64,000 bases of DNA from Parapedobacter luteus. Its GTDB lineage: Bacteria > Bacteroidota > Bacteroidia > Sphingobacteriales > Sphingobacteriaceae. The translations under genes were made by a program, and so were the position numbers. Below the pieces are notes generated by a model. The model ran no database searches and was not told the DNA's origin. It worked only from the letters and a program-made list of their open reading frames with translations. The stretch is from the NCBI RefSeq assembly GCF_900168055.1, contig NZ_FUYS01000003.1:248001-312000 (forward strand). Reading direction: 5' to 3'. Of this stretch, positions 34,300 through 43,599 are shown one piece after another. Each line of letters begins with the position of its first letter. Within the stretch, counting starts at the first letter, position 1.

Positions 34300-36450
34300 T
34301 TAATGCATTTGTTGCCTAAGCGGAATGATTAGTATAAAGTTTGTCCCTTCACCTACTTCAGACTCAATCTTTATCTCGCCTTGATGCTTTTTAATGGTGT
34401 TATAGGCTATCGACATACCCAACCCTGTTCCTTCACCAACCTCTTTGGTGGTAAAAAAAGGTTCAAATATTTTTTCCTGCACGTCCGCCGGCATTCCTAT
34501 TCCGTTATCCTTGATTGATATGTATACATTCACGGCATCTACCCCCGTTTTTATTTCTAAAAGGCCACCCGGTCTTCCTTCGAACTTCTTATTAATCGCG
34601 TAGAGCGCATTGGTTATAATATTGAGAAACACCTGATTCAGCTTTCCCGGATAACATTCAATATGAGGAAGGTCGGCATAGTGTTTAGCGACATGCACGC
34701 CCTCTTTGACCACGCTATTCAAAATCACTAACGTCGACTCCAACCCTTCGTTGATGTCTGCAAACTTCAACGAATCTTCGTCGACCCGCGAGAAAATCCG
34801 TAAGCTCTTTACTATTTCCGCCGTCCTATTCGCCCCTTCGTGCATGCCTTTGAGCAGGAAATCGATTTCTTCTTTAAGGTAATCAAAATCCAATTCGTCT
34901 TTATATGTGTTGATATACCGCTTTTTTTCTTCAATCGACGAGTCTGCACACGCGATCCGTTCAATTTCGCTCAGCGTATCCCATATCATATTAATGTCCC
35001 GTCTCAGCGGTGCCACATTAGAGGTGACAAAGTTAATTGGATTATTGATTTCGTGTGCGACGCCGGCGGTCAATTGGCCAAGAGAAGCCATCTTTTCCGC
35101 TTCAACCAATTGGGCCTGGGTTTCTTTTAAATAGGTCAGCGTCTTCTGCAACGACTCGTTGGATTCTTTCAGGGCATGAGTGCGTTCTTCAACCCGCTGT
35201 TCAAGAATAATATTTTGCTCGCGTATCAGCTTTTCGTTTTCCTTGGACATCAGCAGGGCCCTCGCCTGCGAATCTTCTTTTTCTTTTCTATACAAGTTGA
35301 TCTTGTCCCCAAGCGCAAACGACAGCAGCAATGCCTCGACCAGCGATCCAATCTGAACAGCGTGCACCGTCAACAGGCTATAGCTGAGCATACCATAATC
35401 CTTCAGGACAAACGTAATTACACTACCAAGGAAAATACCCCATGCAATCAGAAACAATTTAGCAGGACGGTTACCCCTTCTATATGTAATATAAGCTATT
35501 ATCAATACAATCAAGGATCCTGAACCCGCAACCAAATTGACCGCGCTGTAACCTACGGAAGGTCCCTGTAGAAAGAGGAGAGCGATGGCAATTAAATCGC
35601 CGACAATAATCAAGTTCAACCAGCCGTTAAAATACTTGCTATAATTTTTTATGTTCAAAAACGACTTTACAAAAAAGACAGAAGCGATACCAGACATGGC
35701 GCCGAAAAACGTGACGACATATCCATTTGGAATCTCAATCCACTGGAAAAAGCGATCAAAATAACCCAGTAAGGCAACCTGCGCAGCTGTAACCCAAAAA
35801 ATATAATGAACATAGATCAAGTAGTGCCGATCACGCGCCGAGAAGTATAAGAAAAGGTTATACAGTAACATCGCCAGCATAACACCTATGTAGATCCCCG
35901 AACGTATATCGAATCCGCCTACCGCCTTAATAAAGTTTCTGGAATCGCTAATCATCAATGGCACGAGCAATTGTGTCGTGCTTCTTAATCTCAAATAGAA
36001 CGTGGCCGAGTCGCCCCGTGGAATCACCAGGTTGTGCGCAAAAAACTGGTGATGGTAATCCCTTTCTACATAAGGCGTAGCCGTAGTAATGGGCACGCTG
36101 TCCACTATCGCTCCAGCCAGCTTGAAAAGGGCAACTTCCTCTATCGTCGGATTGCTGATGCTGAGTATGAGCTGCGGATAGTCTGTATCGTTGAAAATCG
36201 TAAACCGAATCCAATTGTTGACCTCACTGGTACCAAAGTTCAATACTTCAGAATTGCTTCTTTCAAAAACCCCTCGGCCAGCAAGAATATCCTCAACGGT
36301 AAGCCGATTGCTCGTATCCTGAAATATTTCGACTTCACGCCCTATGTATTTGGCCGAATAGCCGTCTGCAACGTGTATAACCGGTTGGGCAAACAGGCAA
36401 GGTAAGCACTGAAACAAAAAAAAAATACTGCTAATGAATTTAATGTCCAT
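34300..36450 (-). CDS. 7TM-DISM sensor histidine kinase, 716 aa
   Basis: Signal peptide (FFLFQCLPCLFAQP), an extracytoplasmic 7TMR-DISMED2 carbohydrate-binding-like domain (about 25-175: NWIRFTIFNDTDYPQLILSI, DSATFYLRLRSTTQLLVPLM), seven membrane helices (about 185-390), a coiled coil, then HisKA (LGQLTAGVAHEINNPINFVT) and HATPase (VFLNIITNALYAIN, KDNGIGMPADVQEKIFEPFF, GTGLGMSIAYN). The ligand of such sensors is usually a small molecule and is unknown here. Its start overlaps the ThiF-like gene by 11 bp, tying the two in one unit. Confidence 0.92.
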   Translation of the reverse strand: MDIKFISSIFFLFQCLPCLFAQPVIHVADGYSAKYIGREVEIFQDTSNRLTVEDILAGRGVFERSNSEVLNFGTSEVNNWIRFTIFNDTDYPQLILSISNPTIEEVALFKLAGAIVDSVPITTATPYVERDYHHQFFAHNLVIPRGDSATFYLRLRSTTQLLVPLMISDSRNFIKAVGGFDIRSGIYIGVMLAMLLYNLFLYFSARDRHYLIYVHYIFWVTAAQVALLGYFDRFFQWIEIPNGYVVTFFGAMSGIASVFFVKSFLNIKNYSKYFNGWLNLIIVGDLIAIALLFLQGPSVGYSAVNLVAGSGSLIVLIIAYITYRRGNRPAKLFLIAWGIFLGSVITFVLKDYGMLSYSLLTVHAVQIGSLVEALLLSFALGDKINLYRKEKEDSQARALLMSKENEKLIREQNIILEQRVEERTHALKESNESLQKTLTYLKETQAQLVEAEKMASLGQLTAGVAHEINNPINFVTSNVAPLRRDINMIWDTLSEIERIACADSSIEEKKRYINTYKDELDFDYLKEEIDFLLKGMHEGANRTAEIVKSLRIFSRVDEDSLKFADINEGLESTLVILNSVVKEGVHVAKHYADLPHIECYPGKLNQVFLNIITNALYAINKKFEGRPGGLLEIKTGVDAVNVYISIKDNGIGMPADVQEKIFEPFFTTKEVGEGTGLGMSIAYNTIKKHQGEIKIESEVGEGTNFILIIPLRQQMH

Positions 36451-37513
36451 CTAATAGTTGGTCAATATCAAAGTAATACCTGCCTGATTTTACGTGTTCG
36501 CCCAACAGCACTTTACGCGAAACATCGGTAACAACCCCGCCTCCCAAAACAACTGATGATGCCAGTTGCGGCCATGACCGCAACGTTTTTCCGATTTCAG
36601 CAAATGATTGTTTCATTCGCGGAGAAAGCATTTCAGCATTTACGATTTTTTTGACGATGTTCATCCGTTCGCTATTTGCCATAGACCCAACGTTTTCAGC
36701 ATCTCTTTCATCCACAAACCCATGCAACAAGGGCCGATCCGGCTCAAGATCAAATCGCTCGATGTCCAGCATCCCGCGATCGTTGGTCTCCATGATAACG
36801 GGCATATTACATTTTCGTGCTTCTACCCGGCTTTTCAGTTTGACTTCCATATTATCACATACTTCAATCAGTAGATCAAGAGATCCGCCCGCCGTTAAAA
36901 AGTCCACCATATTATGCGCATGTAAGCCTTCAGAAAACACTTCCACGTTTATAAACGGATCCAGTTCGGCAATTTCGCGCGCTGCGATGATCGCTTTGTT
37001 TAGGCCTAAATTATGTACGCCGGTCCGGATACGATTCAGGTTACTCAATTCGACAGTGTCAAAATCAGCGAGCCGCAAGGTCCCGCAAACGCGTTCCATA
37101 GCCATCGTAAGCGCGATAGATTGTCCCACCGACAGCCCAACAATGCCGATCACCTTCTCTTTCAGTACGAGCTGCTCCTGCGCAGATATCTTGAGCTGAT
37201 TACGATTGGTTCTTAACTCATAAAATTCAGTATCAGGCACCAAATGCACTAATTTCCTACTCCAAGGATAGTAAACCCAAACACCATACGATGTTAAATC
37301 TTTACCATCCAAGTACTGTTCAATCAAATGCGGCTGATCCAGGGTAGACACATCAACAGATGGGTAGCGTATCTTATGCAGCTCCTGTAATTGATGCATG
37401 ACCGTATCATAAACAAACAATGCTTCACCGTTTCTTAGCTCGTTATAGCGTTTTCTGTCGGTTGGTGATTCAAGCCTTAACAACTCGGGACGATACATTT
37501 TATCCGGTTCCAT
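36440..37513 (-). CDS. ThiF/E1-like adenylyltransferase family protein, 357 aa
   Basis: The first 110 residues are unassigned. A ThiF/MoeB-type adenylating domain follows: KVIGIVGLSVGQSIALTMA is the nucleotide loop, then RLADFDTVELSNLNRI with the Asp and Arg of the active site, NKAIIAAREI with the Lys, and DLLIEVCDNMEVKL with the Asp for magnesium. The core is therefore probably active in making an acyl-adenylate. The CxxC zinc pairs of MoeB/ThiF are absent. It may fit the Rv1355c-like group. No ubiquitin-like carrier protein is seen nearby. It lies 25 bp after the GNAT-fold gene and overlaps the sensor kinase. Confidence 0.8.
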   Translation of the reverse strand: MEPDKMYRPELLRLESPTDRKRYNELRNGEALFVYDTVMHQLQELHKIRYPSVDVSTLDQPHLIEQYLDGKDLTSYGVWVYYPWSRKLVHLVPDTEFYELRTNRNQLKISAQEQLVLKEKVIGIVGLSVGQSIALTMAMERVCGTLRLADFDTVELSNLNRIRTGVHNLGLNKAIIAAREIAELDPFINVEVFSEGLHAHNMVDFLTAGGSLDLLIEVCDNMEVKLKSRVEARKCNMPVIMETNDRGMLDIERFDLEPDRPLLHGFVDERDAENVGSMANSERMNIVKKIVNAEMLSPRMKQSFAEIGKTLRSWPQLASSVVLGGGVVTDVSRKVLLGEHVKSGRYYFDIDQLLDGH

Positions 37514-37538
37514 ATAGGTTACGATTGATATATCTTGT

Positions 37539-38351
37539 TTAGATTACATTAACCACATTATCTCTGTTTTCCAGATGGTTAGGACGAGTAGCCTTATAGT
37601 TACGTATGACTTCCTGCAAATCCCATCCTTCCATTTCTGGCAATAGGATTTCGTAGTGTATTTCTATTTCCTTGCGCCTTAGCCGTTCGACTCGGACCAG
37701 GTTTAGGTGCTGCCGGATGCTGAATATGGCGTTGCGGTTCTCCTCATCTGCACGCTCCAAGCCGTCCACATCCTTCAAAAGCATGGTCGTCGCCAACAAG
37801 TCCAGCTTGGGATAATAAAATGTCCCGTCGTTGCCCACACTGCGTTCTATCATATACCCAACACTCTCAGCCATCTTCACCGTATATGGCGCGCAGAGGG
37901 CGAAAAGAGACTTCAAACCAATTTGCGTAGAGATTGCAACGGCCGCCCGTGTCAAGAAAATACTTCCAACTCCATAGCCGGCAATTTCACGCGAGTTCCA
38001 TAGTCCGCAAATTTCACCAGTTCCCTGCTGTGCATATTGCCACACCAGGTCGAAAATTTTCGGATCCATTCTTCCGGTCGCTTCTTCAATCGGCAATGGC
38101 TGGCTACCTCCAGCAACGTGTATCCGCGCGCCTCCAAACACCCGTTCCTTATCCAGGGATTCAACGATCAACACGAAAGCCGCCGGATTAAACATCCACT
38201 CGTTTTTGGATGAGGTGACCTTCTTTACACCGATATTGGTTAATACTTGTTCGTGCCCCTTCAAAAAGAGCTCACAAGTTTTAGGATCATCGATAGCCCG
38301 AAAGGCTCTTAGCCTTACAACAGGATGTTCCTCGTTTAAAGTTAAAGACAT
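37539..38351 (-). CDS. GNAT-fold protein of unknown function, 270 aa
   Basis: The middle of the protein has the GNAT pattern: ERVFGGARIHVAGG (beta strand with GG-R), EICGLWNSREIAGYGVGSIF (core strand and pantetheine-loop region), ISTQIGLKSLFALCAPYTVK and MAESVGYMIERSVG. This layout recalls N-acyl-amino-acid or LuxI-type synthases more than simple acetyltransferases, but the resemblance is by eye. The last 60 residues are helical and charged. First gene of the unit GNAT - ThiF - 7TM kinase - REC kinase. Confidence 0.6.
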   Translation of the reverse strand: MSLTLNEEHPVVRLRAFRAIDDPKTCELFLKGHEQVLTNIGVKKVTSSKNEWMFNPAAFVLIVESLDKERVFGGARIHVAGGSQPLPIEEATGRMDPKIFDLVWQYAQQGTGEICGLWNSREIAGYGVGSIFLTRAAVAISTQIGLKSLFALCAPYTVKMAESVGYMIERSVGNDGTFYYPKLDLLATTMLLKDVDGLERADEENRNAIFSIRQHLNLVRVERLRRKEIEIHYEILLPEMEGWDLQEVIRNYKATRPNHLENRDNVVNVI

Positions 38352-38375
38352 GAAATGAATTCAAGCGTACCCTTA

Positions 38376-38383
38376 CAAAAATA
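38376..38383 (-). promoter_or_regulatory. -7 element for GNAT-ThiF-kinase unit
   Basis: Minus-strand TATTTTTG matches TAnnTTTG, about 25 bp before the first ATG of the unit; no TTG at the usual distance in a very AT-rich region. Confidence 0.4.
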
Positions 38384-38452
38384 ATAAATTAAACGCAATC
38401 TATTTAATAAAATAATTTCTTTCTTATATTCAAAATTAAATTCCATAGTCCC

Positions 38453-38929
38453 TCATCCTATTGTGCCGCCAAGATAAAGAACGAAAAGTGACATGACATC
38501 AGGAATTTTAAAAAACAAGAAGAGGCCGTCTTTTACGTACAGAAGGTCGTTTCCGAATCTTCCGAATCGGTCAGAAAGGAGCAACGAAGGCAAATCCACA
38601 CTTTTCTCCCTCAGCTTCTGTATTTTTGTATTGAAAGGTTCGTCCCCTTCCGAAAATCGCAGATACATCAACGAAGCGTATTCCGCGAAAGATTCAGTCA
38701 ACCATTTTTCCATGCTGTGATGGTTGCCTCTGTTCCACCACGTGTGTGACACTTCATGTGCCAGTGTATAAAATTCATCCAGGTCATTGACCAGCGTAAT
38801 GTAATTGCCCTCAGCTTTTTGAATCCTTACAACAGCTTTAGGAAGTGGCCGGATCAAGATCGAAATGTGCTTACCGCCTGGAGCGCTTCCCATTTGATCG
38901 TTATAAAAATCCACCATGCTAACTGTTTT
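38453..38929 (-). pseudogene. M1 aminopeptidase fragment
   Basis: Contains the zinc motif AHEVSHTWWNRG and, 16 residues on, the third ligand Glu in WLTESFAEYASLM, spacing seen in a subset of M1-like metallopeptidases. Only about 150 residues remain of an enzyme usually above 500. The 5' side is replaced by transposase sequence, and the 3' side ends in LYLGGTIG, unlike the family. It is almost certainly not functional. On the minus strand the piece runs in the same frame as the end of the transposase fragment. Confidence 0.75.
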
Positions 38930-39058
38930 CTCCTCCCCCTGCTCCAGCAGCTCCCCCCTGGTTGCCCTTGACGGCCAGCAGGTAATCAGACTTCTTCGAA
39001 CGTATCTTCGCCGCGACGTCTCGCTGGCATCCCATGGCGTTGAAACAAGTGGGTCCAG
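38930..39058 (-). pseudogene. ISAs1-family transposase fragment
   Basis: The minus-strand frame reads [20 protein letters not shown] then LLAVKGNQ, the core motif of ISAs1-type transposases (family pattern DAMGCQxxIAxxI, YVLAxKGNQ). After a run of six G the frame shifts to GELLEQGEE, the expected next residues, and then fuses to the M1 peptidase fragment. No terminal inverted repeats or full transposase remain. Confidence 0.75.
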
Positions 39059-39079
39059 CCATAAACTGTGTAAAAAGCA

Positions 39080-39104
39080 AAAGGGCCGCGATTTACGGCC
39101 CTTT
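39080..39104 (-). terminator. Terminator of tRNA-Met
   Basis: AAAGGGCCG and CGGCCCTTT, perfect 9-bp stem with 7-nt loop; both sides have A/T runs, so it could work in both directions. Confidence 0.8.
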
Positions 39105-39111
39105 TTGTCGG

Positions 39112-39185
39112 TAGCGGGGAGCAGGATCGAACTGCCGACCTTAGGGTTATGAATCCTACGCTCTAACCATCTGAGCTACCCCGCC
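39112..39185 (-). tRNA. tRNA-Met (CAT)
   Basis: Minus-strand cloverleaf: acceptor GGCGGGG with CCCCGCT, D arm GCTCAGATGGTTAGAGC, anticodon loop TTCATAA (CAT) on stem TAGGA/CCCTA, T arm GGCAGTTCGATCCTGCT, discriminator A. The A-C pair closing the anticodon stem also occurs in other elongator Met tRNAs of the phylum. CCA is not encoded. Confidence 0.93.
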
Positions 39186-39199
39186 AAAAAATTAGTTTG

Positions 39200-39207
39200 C
39201 AAATATA
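39200..39207 (-). promoter_or_regulatory. -7 element for tRNA-Met
   Basis: Minus-strand TATATTTG matches TAnnTTTG and ends 14 bp before the tRNA. Confidence 0.5.
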
Positions 39208-39286
39208 GTTTATTTTCCTTTTCTTTAGAAAAAAAGTTGAGAAAGTATAAATAGGATAAATTAAACGCTTAACCATCACCATTGGC

Positions 39287-39664
39287 ATGACAGAAAAAAT
39301 CAAATTCCAGCTGGAATACGAAATCAAGTCTTCACCAAAAATTCTATTCTCCTTCCTGCATGAACCCAATGCATTAGCACAATGGTTTGCAGACGACGTG
39401 ACATACAAAGATGGTGTCTACGAATTCAGCTGGGATGATGAACAACACATTGCTAAGCTTATCAGTCTTAAAGAAAATAAATTGGTTAAATACAAATGGT
39501 TGGACGACGAACCCTATCATTTTGAAATGGAAATCGTTCAGGACGAGCTCACCAATGATGTCGCACTGGCCATCACGGATTTTGCTCGGGAAGAAAACCT
39601 CAACGACCGCAAACTAATCTGGAATAACCAAATTGAATACCTTCAAAGCGTAATTGGTGCCTAA
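39287..39664 (+). CDS. START-like (SRPBCC/AHSA1) domain protein, 125 aa
   Basis: Small cytoplasmic protein with the helix-grip pattern: LEYEIKSSPKILFSFLHEPN, ALAQWFADDVTYKDGVYEFS, KYKWLDDEPYHFEMEIV and a C-terminal helix WNNQIEYLQSVIG. In this superfamily the cavity binds a hydrophobic ligand, but the ligand is unknown. It precedes the LptF/G-type permease gene in the same direction, an order common in Bacteroidota. Confidence 0.85.
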   Translation: MTEKIKFQLEYEIKSSPKILFSFLHEPNALAQWFADDVTYKDGVYEFSWDDEQHIAKLISLKENKLVKYKWLDDEPYHFEMEIVQDELTNDVALAITDFAREENLNDRKLIWNNQIEYLQSVIGA

Positions 39665-39671
39665 AAAATAC

Positions 39672-39679
39672 TACCTTTG
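39672..39679 (+). promoter_or_regulatory. -7 element before LptF/G gene
   Basis: TACCTTTG matches TAnnTTTG, 28 bp before the ATG at 39708. Confidence 0.5.
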
Positions 39680-39707
39680 TATAGAGGTCATTTAGGGGCG
39701 CTTGTTA

Positions 39708-41222
39708 ATGAAAAAAATCCATCTTCTTATCCTTAAAGCATTTATCCGGCCGTTCATCGTCACCTTTTTTATTGTGATGTTTGTCTTGCTGATGCTTTTT
39801 CTTTTCAAGTACATTGATGACTTGATTGGAAAAGGATTTGAATGGTATGTCATCCTTGAACTATTAGCCTATCAATCTGCCGTACAGATATCCATGGCGA
39901 TGCCACTCTCCATGCTACTTTCTTCCATTATGACGTTTGGCAATTTAGGAGAAAGCTATGAATTGGTTGCCATCAAGGCTGCTGGAATTTCGCTTAGAAA
40001 AGCCATGACGCCGCTGTTTATTCTGGTAGGCCTATTCAGTGGGGGTGCTTTCCTGTTCAGCGACTACATACTACCTGTAGTTAACCTCAAAATGGGTGCT
40101 TTGCTATACGATGTCCGGATTAAACAGGCTGACTTTCTCATCAAGCCCGGCATCTTCAACAATACTATTCCCGGATATTCCATCAGGGCAAAAGGCAAAA
40201 GCAAAGATGGAAAAATTCTGTATGATTTAATGATATACGACCATAAGTCGAGCAACACAGCAAGTAATGTCCTATTGGCTAAAGAAGGGTATATTTATAA
40301 TTCCCCGGATAACAACACCATGATTCTAAAACTTAAAGATGGTGTGCGTTATGAAGACAGCAGGGCCAGGAACGCTAAGGTATATAATCCCCGTCAACAA
40401 TTCACCCGGTTTTATTTCGATGAAACCGAACAAAAGTTTGATATGTCGGCATTCCAAATGAAGCGTACTGACGAAAACCTGTTTAAAAGCCATCACATGA
40501 TGCTCAATTTAAAACAATTAAGGCAGTACACCGATTCAAATGCCGTGCAAATGGACAGCCTTAGACGCACCGTATTCAAAGAAGTACAATCCTACTATTA
40601 CCATTTTAATGACTATTACAAAGCTAAAGACACCCTCTTATCCCCATCCGTTCCTGTAGTTACTTACCAGCATGGATTTATAGAGGCTATACCTAATGAC
40701 AAACGTACCATGGCAATCAACAGCGCCATGAATCAGGTTCGATATATCAAAGATGTGCTGAATATTAAAGCCAACGAGGATACGTTTTATCGCGACAAGG
40801 ACATTCGGTACAATATCGAATTTCAACGCAAATTCACGTTAGCCGTTTCCTGCCTATTGTTGTTTTGTATAGGTGCTCCTTTAGGGGCAATCATCCGTAA
40901 GGGCGGCCTTGGCCTTCCTGTCGTTATGGCGATCATCTTTTTCTTGATTTACCACATCATATCCACGGTAAGTGAAAAGTCAGCGAAGGAAGGAAATATA
41001 GACACCTTCTGGGGGATGTGGATGGCCATTTTCACCTTATCTCCCCTTGCCGTCTTCCTCGCTTATAAAGCCGCTACGGATTCTGCGTTATTTGATATTG
41101 AGCAATACAGGCTAAAAGCAGAAAAGGCCATAACCTGGATAAAAAACAGGTTTGGCGCCCGCAGCCGCAAAGTCGTGCAAGCGCGGAAATCTTTACATGA
41201 CGATTATACATTATCGTCATAA
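39708..41222 (+). CDS. LptF/LptG (YjgP/YjgQ) family permease, 504 aa
   Basis: Inner-membrane part of the LPS export machine that, with LptB, extracts LPS and passes it to LptC/A. Three hydrophobic segments at each end flank a large periplasmic domain (about 110-380). FIVTFFIVMFVLLMLFLFKY, AMPLSMLLSSIMTFGNLGES and LAVSCLLLFCIGAPLGAIIR followed by KGGLGLPVVMA are family motifs. Whether it is LptF or LptG cannot be told; the partner is not in this window. ATG 39708 preferred to TTG 39702. Confidence 0.92.
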   Translation: MKKIHLLILKAFIRPFIVTFFIVMFVLLMLFLFKYIDDLIGKGFEWYVILELLAYQSAVQISMAMPLSMLLSSIMTFGNLGESYELVAIKAAGISLRKAMTPLFILVGLFSGGAFLFSDYILPVVNLKMGALLYDVRIKQADFLIKPGIFNNTIPGYSIRAKGKSKDGKILYDLMIYDHKSSNTASNVLLAKEGYIYNSPDNNTMILKLKDGVRYEDSRARNAKVYNPRQQFTRFYFDETEQKFDMSAFQMKRTDENLFKSHHMMLNLKQLRQYTDSNAVQMDSLRRTVFKEVQSYYYHFNDYYKAKDTLLSPSVPVVTYQHGFIEAIPNDKRTMAINSAMNQVRYIKDVLNIKANEDTFYRDKDIRYNIEFQRKFTLAVSCLLLFCIGAPLGAIIRKGGLGLPVVMAIIFFLIYHIISTVSEKSAKEGNIDTFWGMWMAIFTLSPLAVFLAYKAATDSALFDIEQYRLKAEKAITWIKNRFGARSRKVVQARKSLHDDYTLSS

Positions 41223-41228
41223 GTAACG

Positions 41229-41236
41229 TACTTTTG
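41229..41236 (+). promoter_or_regulatory. -7 element before ribBA
   Basis: TACTTTTG matches TAnnTTTG, 22 bp before the ATG; TTAGGAGA then serves as ribosome site. Confidence 0.5.
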
Positions 41237-41258
41237 TGTGGTTTATTAGGAGACCCAA

Positions 41259-42479
41259 ATGAGCATCAGGCTAAATACAATCGAAGAAGCAATTAGCGAT
41301 ATTAAGCTAGGAAAAGTGGTTATCGTGGTCGATGATGAAGATCGCGAAAATGAGGGTGATTTCGTCACCGCTGCACGAAACGCTACACCTGAAATAATTA
41401 ATTTCATGGCTACCCATGGCCGGGGTTTGGTATGTGTCCCGCTTACTGAAGAACGATGCAAGGCACTTAACTTGAACCTGATGGTCGGGAATAATACCGC
41501 AGTTTATGAAACCAACTTTACTGTATCCGTAGATCTGCAAGGTTATGGCTGCACGACGGGGATCTCAGCATCAGATCGTTCGAAAACAATTAAAGCATTA
41601 ATAAATCCGGCTATAAAGCCTGAAGAATTCGGCCGACCGGGCCATATCTTCCCCTTAATTGCAAAAGACGGCGGTGTATTGCGCCGTGCAGGGCATACCG
41701 AAGCAGCTGTCGACTTGGCAAGACTCGCCGGATTCGAGCCAGCAGGCGTATTAGTGGAGATTCTTAAAGATGACGGCGAAATGGCTCGCTTGCCCGATCT
41801 GCTTCAAGTCGCTGACCATTTTGATTTAAAAATTATTTCCATCAAAGATTTGATTGAATACCGGTTAGCGAAGGATACGCTCATCACCCGTGAAGTATCC
41901 GTAAACCTGCCGACCGAATGGGGCCAATTTAACTTGATGGCGTACACGCAAAAAAACACCGGAGAGCAACATATCGCAATCTATAAAGGCGAATGGACAC
42001 CAGACGAACCTATTCTCGTGCGCGTGCACAGCTCGTGCGTTACCGGCGATATTTTTGGCTCATGCCGCTGTGATTGCGGACCGCAGCTTCACCGGGCGAT
42101 GCAGATGATTGAAGAAGCGGGAAAAGGGGTCGTTGTTTACATGAATCAAGAAGGCAGAGGCATCGGGCTTATCAATAAATTACACGCCTACAACCTGCAA
42201 GAAAATGGCCTTGATACGGTAGACGCCAACCTTGAATTGGGCTTCAAACCAGACCACCGGGATTACGGTGTCGGCGCACAAATTCTAAGAGATTTGGGGG
42301 TCACCAAAATGCGCTTGATGAGCAATAACCCCACCAAGCGAGCTGGCTTGATTGGCTATGGCTTGGAAATCGTCGAAAATGTCCCTATAGAAATCGAGCC
42401 AAATCCGTACAATGAACGCTATTTAAGGGCTAAACGGGATAGAATGGGGCATACGATCATGAAGGATCCGCTTCCATAA
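41259..42479 (+). CDS. ribBA: Bifunctional DHBP synthase / GTP cyclohydrolase II
   Basis: Two steps of riboflavin synthesis in one protein. Residues 1-205: 3,4-dihydroxy-2-butanone-4-phosphate synthase ([19 protein letters not shown] metal site, [29 protein letters not shown]). Residues 206-406: GTP cyclohydrolase II with zinc cysteines in [15 protein letters not shown] and [19 protein letters not shown], and [13 protein letters not shown]. Both active sites look intact. Its 3' end overlaps the convergent chain-length gene by 23 bp. Confidence 0.97.
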   Translation: MSIRLNTIEEAISDIKLGKVVIVVDDEDRENEGDFVTAARNATPEIINFMATHGRGLVCVPLTEERCKALNLNLMVGNNTAVYETNFTVSVDLQGYGCTTGISASDRSKTIKALINPAIKPEEFGRPGHIFPLIAKDGGVLRRAGHTEAAVDLARLAGFEPAGVLVEILKDDGEMARLPDLLQVADHFDLKIISIKDLIEYRLAKDTLITREVSVNLPTEWGQFNLMAYTQKNTGEQHIAIYKGEWTPDEPILVRVHSSCVTGDIFGSCRCDCGPQLHRAMQMIEEAGKGVVVYMNQEGRGIGLINKLHAYNLQENGLDTVDANLELGFKPDHRDYGVGAQILRDLGVTKMRLMSNNPTKRAGLIGYGLEIVENVPIEIEPNPYNERYLRAKRDRMGHTIMKDPLP

Positions 42480-43560
42480 TCTGACGGTATATCCGCCTGA
42501 TCAACAGAACTAAACAAGCCAGGAAACCACCTAGGACTCCACCGATGATGATGGCTTTGACCTTGCCAAGCTTATCATTTTCAAGCGGGAGTATGGGCCT
42601 GTCCAGAACTTGAATAACAGGCTTTTCATTGCGGAGCGTTATCTTAGCAAGCTCCTGGTTTTTGACCAGCTCTGTTAATATCGCCGTATTGGCCTGTACA
42701 TCCACCGTACGCCGCTGTGACCCCACGCGTAAGCTTTGGAAAGCCCTATTGGGATTCGGGTTAGCATCCGCCGCTGCAGCCACACCACCAATCGCCTCAT
42801 TAAGTTCCCTACGTACGGAATCTACCTGATGGGTAAGAATAGCCAAATTCTCCTCCGCTTTTTGCGTACGCGTTTTGATATAAAAATCCGATGCGTTTTC
42901 GATCAACGTTTCGGCAAACGCCTTTGAAAAAGCTTCATCGGGGGTTTCCATCTTGATGGCGATGATGTTCAGTTTTTTATCGGGTTTGTCAATTACCAGA
43001 TTTTTTTTCAAAATCGCCTTGTAGAATCGAGACATCAAGCTATCCTGTAGAAAAACACCAGAAGTATCAGCAAACTGGAAACCCTTTAATCGCTCCTTTT
43101 CGGCCCACTTTTCTCTAAAATTGTTATATTCAACATAGCGGTTTACCAACAGATCCTTTTTTCCCTCAATTTCGACCTCCGTAAGCAAGGTCTTGTCAAT
43201 CATCGAACGGGATTTCAGGAACTCAATGATATTATCTCCTTGGAAGAAACCGCCAGAACCACCAATCCCGCCCAAATTGAAGCCCAGCTGGGCTGCAATA
43301 CCTGCCGCCGCACCTAAACTGCTTTGCGACGCCCCCTGTTCCTCCATGACAAAGTTAAGCGTTGCCGTGTAATTAGTTCGCTTTGCTATTGAATATACAA
43401 GTCCAACGACACCACCAAGTAATCCAACGATTAAAATAATCGCCCATTTATTTAAGAAATACCTGAACCATTCTCTCACATTTGTGATTAATTCTTTCAA
43501 GCTAATGTCATCATCCTGTGGCTGCGGACGTTGAGCGATGCTAACTTTGTTTTCTGCCAT
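42457..43560 (-). CDS. Wzz/GNVR-type chain-length determinant, about 367 aa
   Basis: Inner-membrane protein that sets polysaccharide chain length with the export channel. One helix near residue 45 ([20 protein letters not shown]), a periplasmic coiled-coil region with the GNVR-like segment, and a second helix near the C-terminus ([20 protein letters not shown]). There is no kinase domain, unlike Wzc. ATG 43560 ([10 protein letters not shown]) fits better than 43593. Last gene of the polysaccharide unit. Confidence 0.88.
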   Translation of the reverse strand: MAENKVSIAQRPQPQDDDISLKELITNVREWFRYFLNKWAIILIVGLLGGVVGLVYSIAKRTNYTATLNFVMEEQGASQSSLGAAAGIAAQLGFNLGGIGGSGGFFQGDNIIEFLKSRSMIDKTLLTEVEIEGKKDLLVNRYVEYNNFREKWAEKERLKGFQFADTSGVFLQDSLMSRFYKAILKKNLVIDKPDKKLNIIAIKMETPDEAFSKAFAETLIENASDFYIKTRTQKAEENLAILTHQVDSVRRELNEAIGGVAAAADANPNPNRAFQSLRVGSQRRTVDVQANTAILTELVKNQELAKITLRNEKPVIQVLDRPILPLENDKLGKVKAIIIGGVLGGFLACLVLLIRRIYRQIMEADPS

Positions 43561-43599
43561 AGTATTACTTTCAAACGAAATAGAACACGTCACAAGTTG

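Noticed and set aside
36440-37513. ThiF-like protein as a MoeB/ThiF for cofactor synthesis or a CBASS/Bil-type ubiquitin-like system
   Set aside because: No sulfur carrier, ubiquitin-like protein, E2, JAB peptidase or cyclase gene is nearby, and the zinc cysteines of MoeB/ThiF are absent.
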